DNA from: CAZKCI01 sp964551475
Lineage (GTDB): Bacteria; Auribacterota; Erginobacteria; Erginobacterales; CAZKCI01
Assembly: GCA_964551475.1 (NCBI GenBank)
Contig: CAZKCI010000097.1
Location: forward strand, 1-13,338
DNA: 13,338 bases
Reading direction: 5' to 3'
A program made the position numbers and the translations under genes. Shown piece after piece: positions 11,780 through 13,338 of this stretch; position 1 is the first letter of the stretch; every line of letters starts with the position of its first letter. The notes under the pieces are model-generated. The model worked only from the letters and a program-made list of their open reading frames with translations. It ran no database searches and had not been told where the DNA came from.

Positions 11780-12832
11780 TCAGCAGATCCGCGGCAGGTC
11801 CCCGCCCCGAGGCCAGTCCAGGATTCGTTCTCCTCCGGAACGCGTTTTCAGCGAGACCAGCCCCGGATGATCCCGGACGATTCTACCGATGACGGCCGCC
11901 TTCCTGCCGGAGGGATGGCTTCGCATCGCGGAGACGAGCCGCCGGGAGTCGGCATTGGCCGCCACGGCCACCATCCTCCCCTCGCTGGCGAGGACCAGCG
12001 GATCCAGGCCGAGTATGTCGGCGGCCGCCCGTACACGGGAATGGACGGGGACGGACCCCTCGACAATATCGATCCCCCATTCCCGATCCTCCGCGATCTC
12101 GTTCAGGACCGCCGCCAGCCCGCCCCGGGTGGGATCGCGCATGAACTTGATCCCTACCCTGGTTTTGACCATCCTCACCAGCAAACCGTTCACGGGTGCG
12201 CAATCGCTTTTCAACTGGCTGCTGATATCGAGCTTCTCCCGGGCGGCGAGTATCGCCATCCCGTGGTCGCCGGCCGTCCCGCTCAGAATCACGCAGTCGC
12301 CCGGACGGATCCGGTCGACGGAGGGAGGCGGCTTCAGAATTATCCGACCCACGCCGGAGGTCGAAATGTAGATGCCGTCCGCGTTTCCCCGTCCGACCAC
12401 CTTGGTGTCTCCGGCGACGATGGCCGCCCCGGCTATTCTCGCCCAGAAACCCATCGAACGGACGACCTTCTCCAGTACCGATCGCTCCAACCCTTCCTCC
12501 AGTATGAAGCTGGAGGAGAGGAAGAGGGGGCGGGCCCCCATGACCGCGAGGTCGTTGACCGTCCCGCAGACCGCGAGCTTGCCGATGTCGCCGCCGGGGA
12601 AGAAGAGCGGGGAGACTACGAAAGCGTCCGTGGTGAAAGCCAGCTCCTCTTTCCCCACGCTGATCCGGGCCGAGTCCTCCAGGCGGTCGAGAACGGGGTT
12701 GCCCAGGAAGGGAAGGATGCACTCCCGGAGCAGCCTCCGGGACGAGAGGGATCCGCTGCCGTCTTCCAGTGCGATGACGCGTTTTTCGTTCACGGGAAGA
12801 CAGTATATCACCCTAGCGCCGGGGTGTCCCAT
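11780..12832 (-). CDS. hypE: HypE, carbamoyl dehydratase of [NiFe]-hydrogenase maturation
   Basis: A 350-residue member of the PurM/ThiL/HypE family. HypE takes a carbamoyl group from HypF on its C-terminal cysteine, dehydrates it with ATP to a thiocyanate, and passes cyanide to iron with HypC and HypD for the hydrogenase active site. Seen here are the FTTDAFVVSPLFFPGGDIGK and TVNDLAVMGA motifs (about 66-100), VAGDTKVV (139-146), GTAGDHG (185-191), MRDPTRGGLAAVLNE (231-245) and the diagnostic C-terminus DLPRIC with Cys350. No other hyp gene or hydrogenase is in the window. The start is uncertain: ATG at 12832 has no ribosome site, and GTG at 12793 would give 337 residues, closer to the family's usual length. 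It lies 135 bp upstream of the TonB-like gene on the same strand. Confidence 0.94.
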   Translation of the reverse strand: MGHPGARVIYCLPVNEKRVIALEDGSGSLSSRRLLRECILPFLGNPVLDRLEDSARISVGKEELAFTTDAFVVSPLFFPGGDIGKLAVCGTVNDLAVMGARPLFLSSSFILEEGLERSVLEKVVRSMGFWARIAGAAIVAGDTKVVGRGNADGIYISTSGVGRIILKPPPSVDRIRPGDCVILSGTAGDHGMAILAAREKLDISSQLKSDCAPVNGLLVRMVKTRVGIKFMRDPTRGGLAAVLNEIAEDREWGIDIVEGSVPVHSRVRAAADILGLDPLVLASEGRMVAVAANADSRRLVSAMRSHPSGRKAAVIGRIVRDHPGLVSLKTRSGGERILDWPRGGDLPRIC

Positions 12833-12971
12833 CCCGCGGGCCTGGAAGCCTTCGCGGTCGTATTTAGAACTTGGCTAACCATCCCTCCCTGGGAGCGGGA
12901 ACCGGCTTTCTGGACGCTATTTCATCCCAATTCCGTTGATCAGCGGGCACTTACGGAATAATCGGCCTTTC
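12833..12971. other. Spacer upstream of hypE
   Basis: No gene is seen. A small inverted repeat CTCCC/GGGAG (about 12886-12895) lies between the end of the FG-GAP-like gene and hypE. It has little or no loop and no T-run, so it is a poor terminator candidate. No promoter is clear. Confidence 0.35.
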
Positions 12972-13338
12972 TTACCATCCACGCTTCCAAGTGGCGGGCA
13001 CATCGTACCAGGCACCGAAGCCACAGCGGGTCAAGTCCCGGATCGCCCACAGGCCGGTATCCGCCCGGAAGATCGCGGGGCGTACGGCGCCGTCGCCGGC
13101 ATAATCGGCCGGGACCGGCAAATCGGCGGCCAGACCGTAACCAATGTCGGTCACCCCCCTGACCTCCCACCGTCCATCGGGGGAGAAGGCGGATAAGGGA
13201 GCGAAACGGGCGGCCTCCCAGGTTCCGTCTCCATTGTAATCCCCGGCCACGGCTGTCCCCATCCCATCCCCGAAATAGAAGCGACTGAGGTCTTTGATTG
13301 CCCAATCATCGGTTCCTATCCGGCGCCGGAGAAAGCCG
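12972..13338 (-). CDS. C-terminal end of an FG-GAP-like repeat protein (N-terminus beyond the window)
   Basis: The frame is open from the right edge to a TAA at 12972-12974, giving 121 residues. It shows repeats of the same kind as the C-terminal part of the propeller protein at 5397-7970: DDWAIKDLSRFYFG, then AGDYNGDGTWEAARF, then WEVRGVTDIGYG, then PADYAGDGAVRPAIFRADTG followed by LWAIRDLTRCGFG. One unit carries a few extra residues (APLSAFSPDGR) and the units are more diverged than those at 5400-6119. The DYNGDG loops probably bind calcium. It is presumably a second exported surface or extracellular protein; what precedes the repeats cannot be seen. Confidence 0.78.
   Translation of the reverse strand, partial: GFLRRRIGTDDWAIKDLSRFYFGDGMGTAVAGDYNGDGTWEAARFAPLSAFSPDGRWEVRGVTDIGYGLAADLPVPADYAGDGAVRPAIFRADTGLWAIRDLTRCGFGAWYDVPATWKRGW

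Noticed and set aside
11765..12961. 398-codon plus-strand open frame
   Set aside because: It is antisense to hypE over nearly its whole length and has no recognisable domain.

Overview
The window is a GC-rich stretch of bacterial chromosome with nine genes: seven complete, and one cut off at each end. A TonB-like energy transducer and secreted or exported repeat proteins point to a diderm bacterium. An NfnAB-type flavoprotein pair and the [NiFe]-hydrogenase maturation factor HypE point to anaerobic, hydrogen- or ferredoxin-linked energy metabolism. Long spacers packed with hairpin repeats, together with 40-residue DY(N/D)GDG / WSIR repeat proteins, recall uncultivated lineages near Omnitrophota/Auribacterota. 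That placement is a weak inference, because no rRNA or other marker gene is present.

Layout. Positions 1-1854 (minus) encode a membrane-anchored alkaline-phosphatase-superfamily phosphodiesterase whose C-terminus is cut off. It diverges from a Pol-beta-type nucleotidyltransferase gene (1966-2970, plus) that has a readable sigma70-like promoter. A 240-bp spacer of degenerate repeats follows, then a YbjQ/UPF0145 protein with an unusual insertion (3211-3663, plus). From 3682 to the right edge everything is on the minus strand. Read in the direction of transcription, from right to left, the order is: the C-terminal end of an FG-GAP-like repeat protein (13338-12972), hypE (12832-11780), a TonB-like protein (11644-10754), nfnA (10608-9727), a phosphomannomutase/phosphoglucomutase (9547-8207), a very large secreted beta-propeller plus FG-GAP-like protein (7970-5397), and nfnB (5157-3682).

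How the genes fit together. nfnA and nfnB should encode the two subunits of one flavin-bifurcating NADH/ferredoxin:NADP oxidoreductase (or the related sulfide dehydrogenase). They are usually adjacent, but here two unrelated genes and about 4.6 kb separate them. HypE belongs to hydrogenase assembly. The sugar-phosphate mutase, phosphodiesterase, TonB-like protein and repeat proteins suit envelope or surface functions. Spacers of 135-240 bp make one tight operon unlikely.

The most striking signal is the repeats. Four elements share a plan of two hairpins bracketed by an outer inverted repeat with a GTAG or GTGG foot, like paired REP sequences (BIMEs). One of them is exactly 54 bp and sits in frame inside nfnB, adding 18 residues between its iron-sulfur and FAD domains. 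Others overlap or abut gene ends: nfnA ends inside one, and a separate perfect palindrome holds the stop codons of two convergent genes. I found no tRNA, rRNA, CRISPR array, transposase or phage gene.
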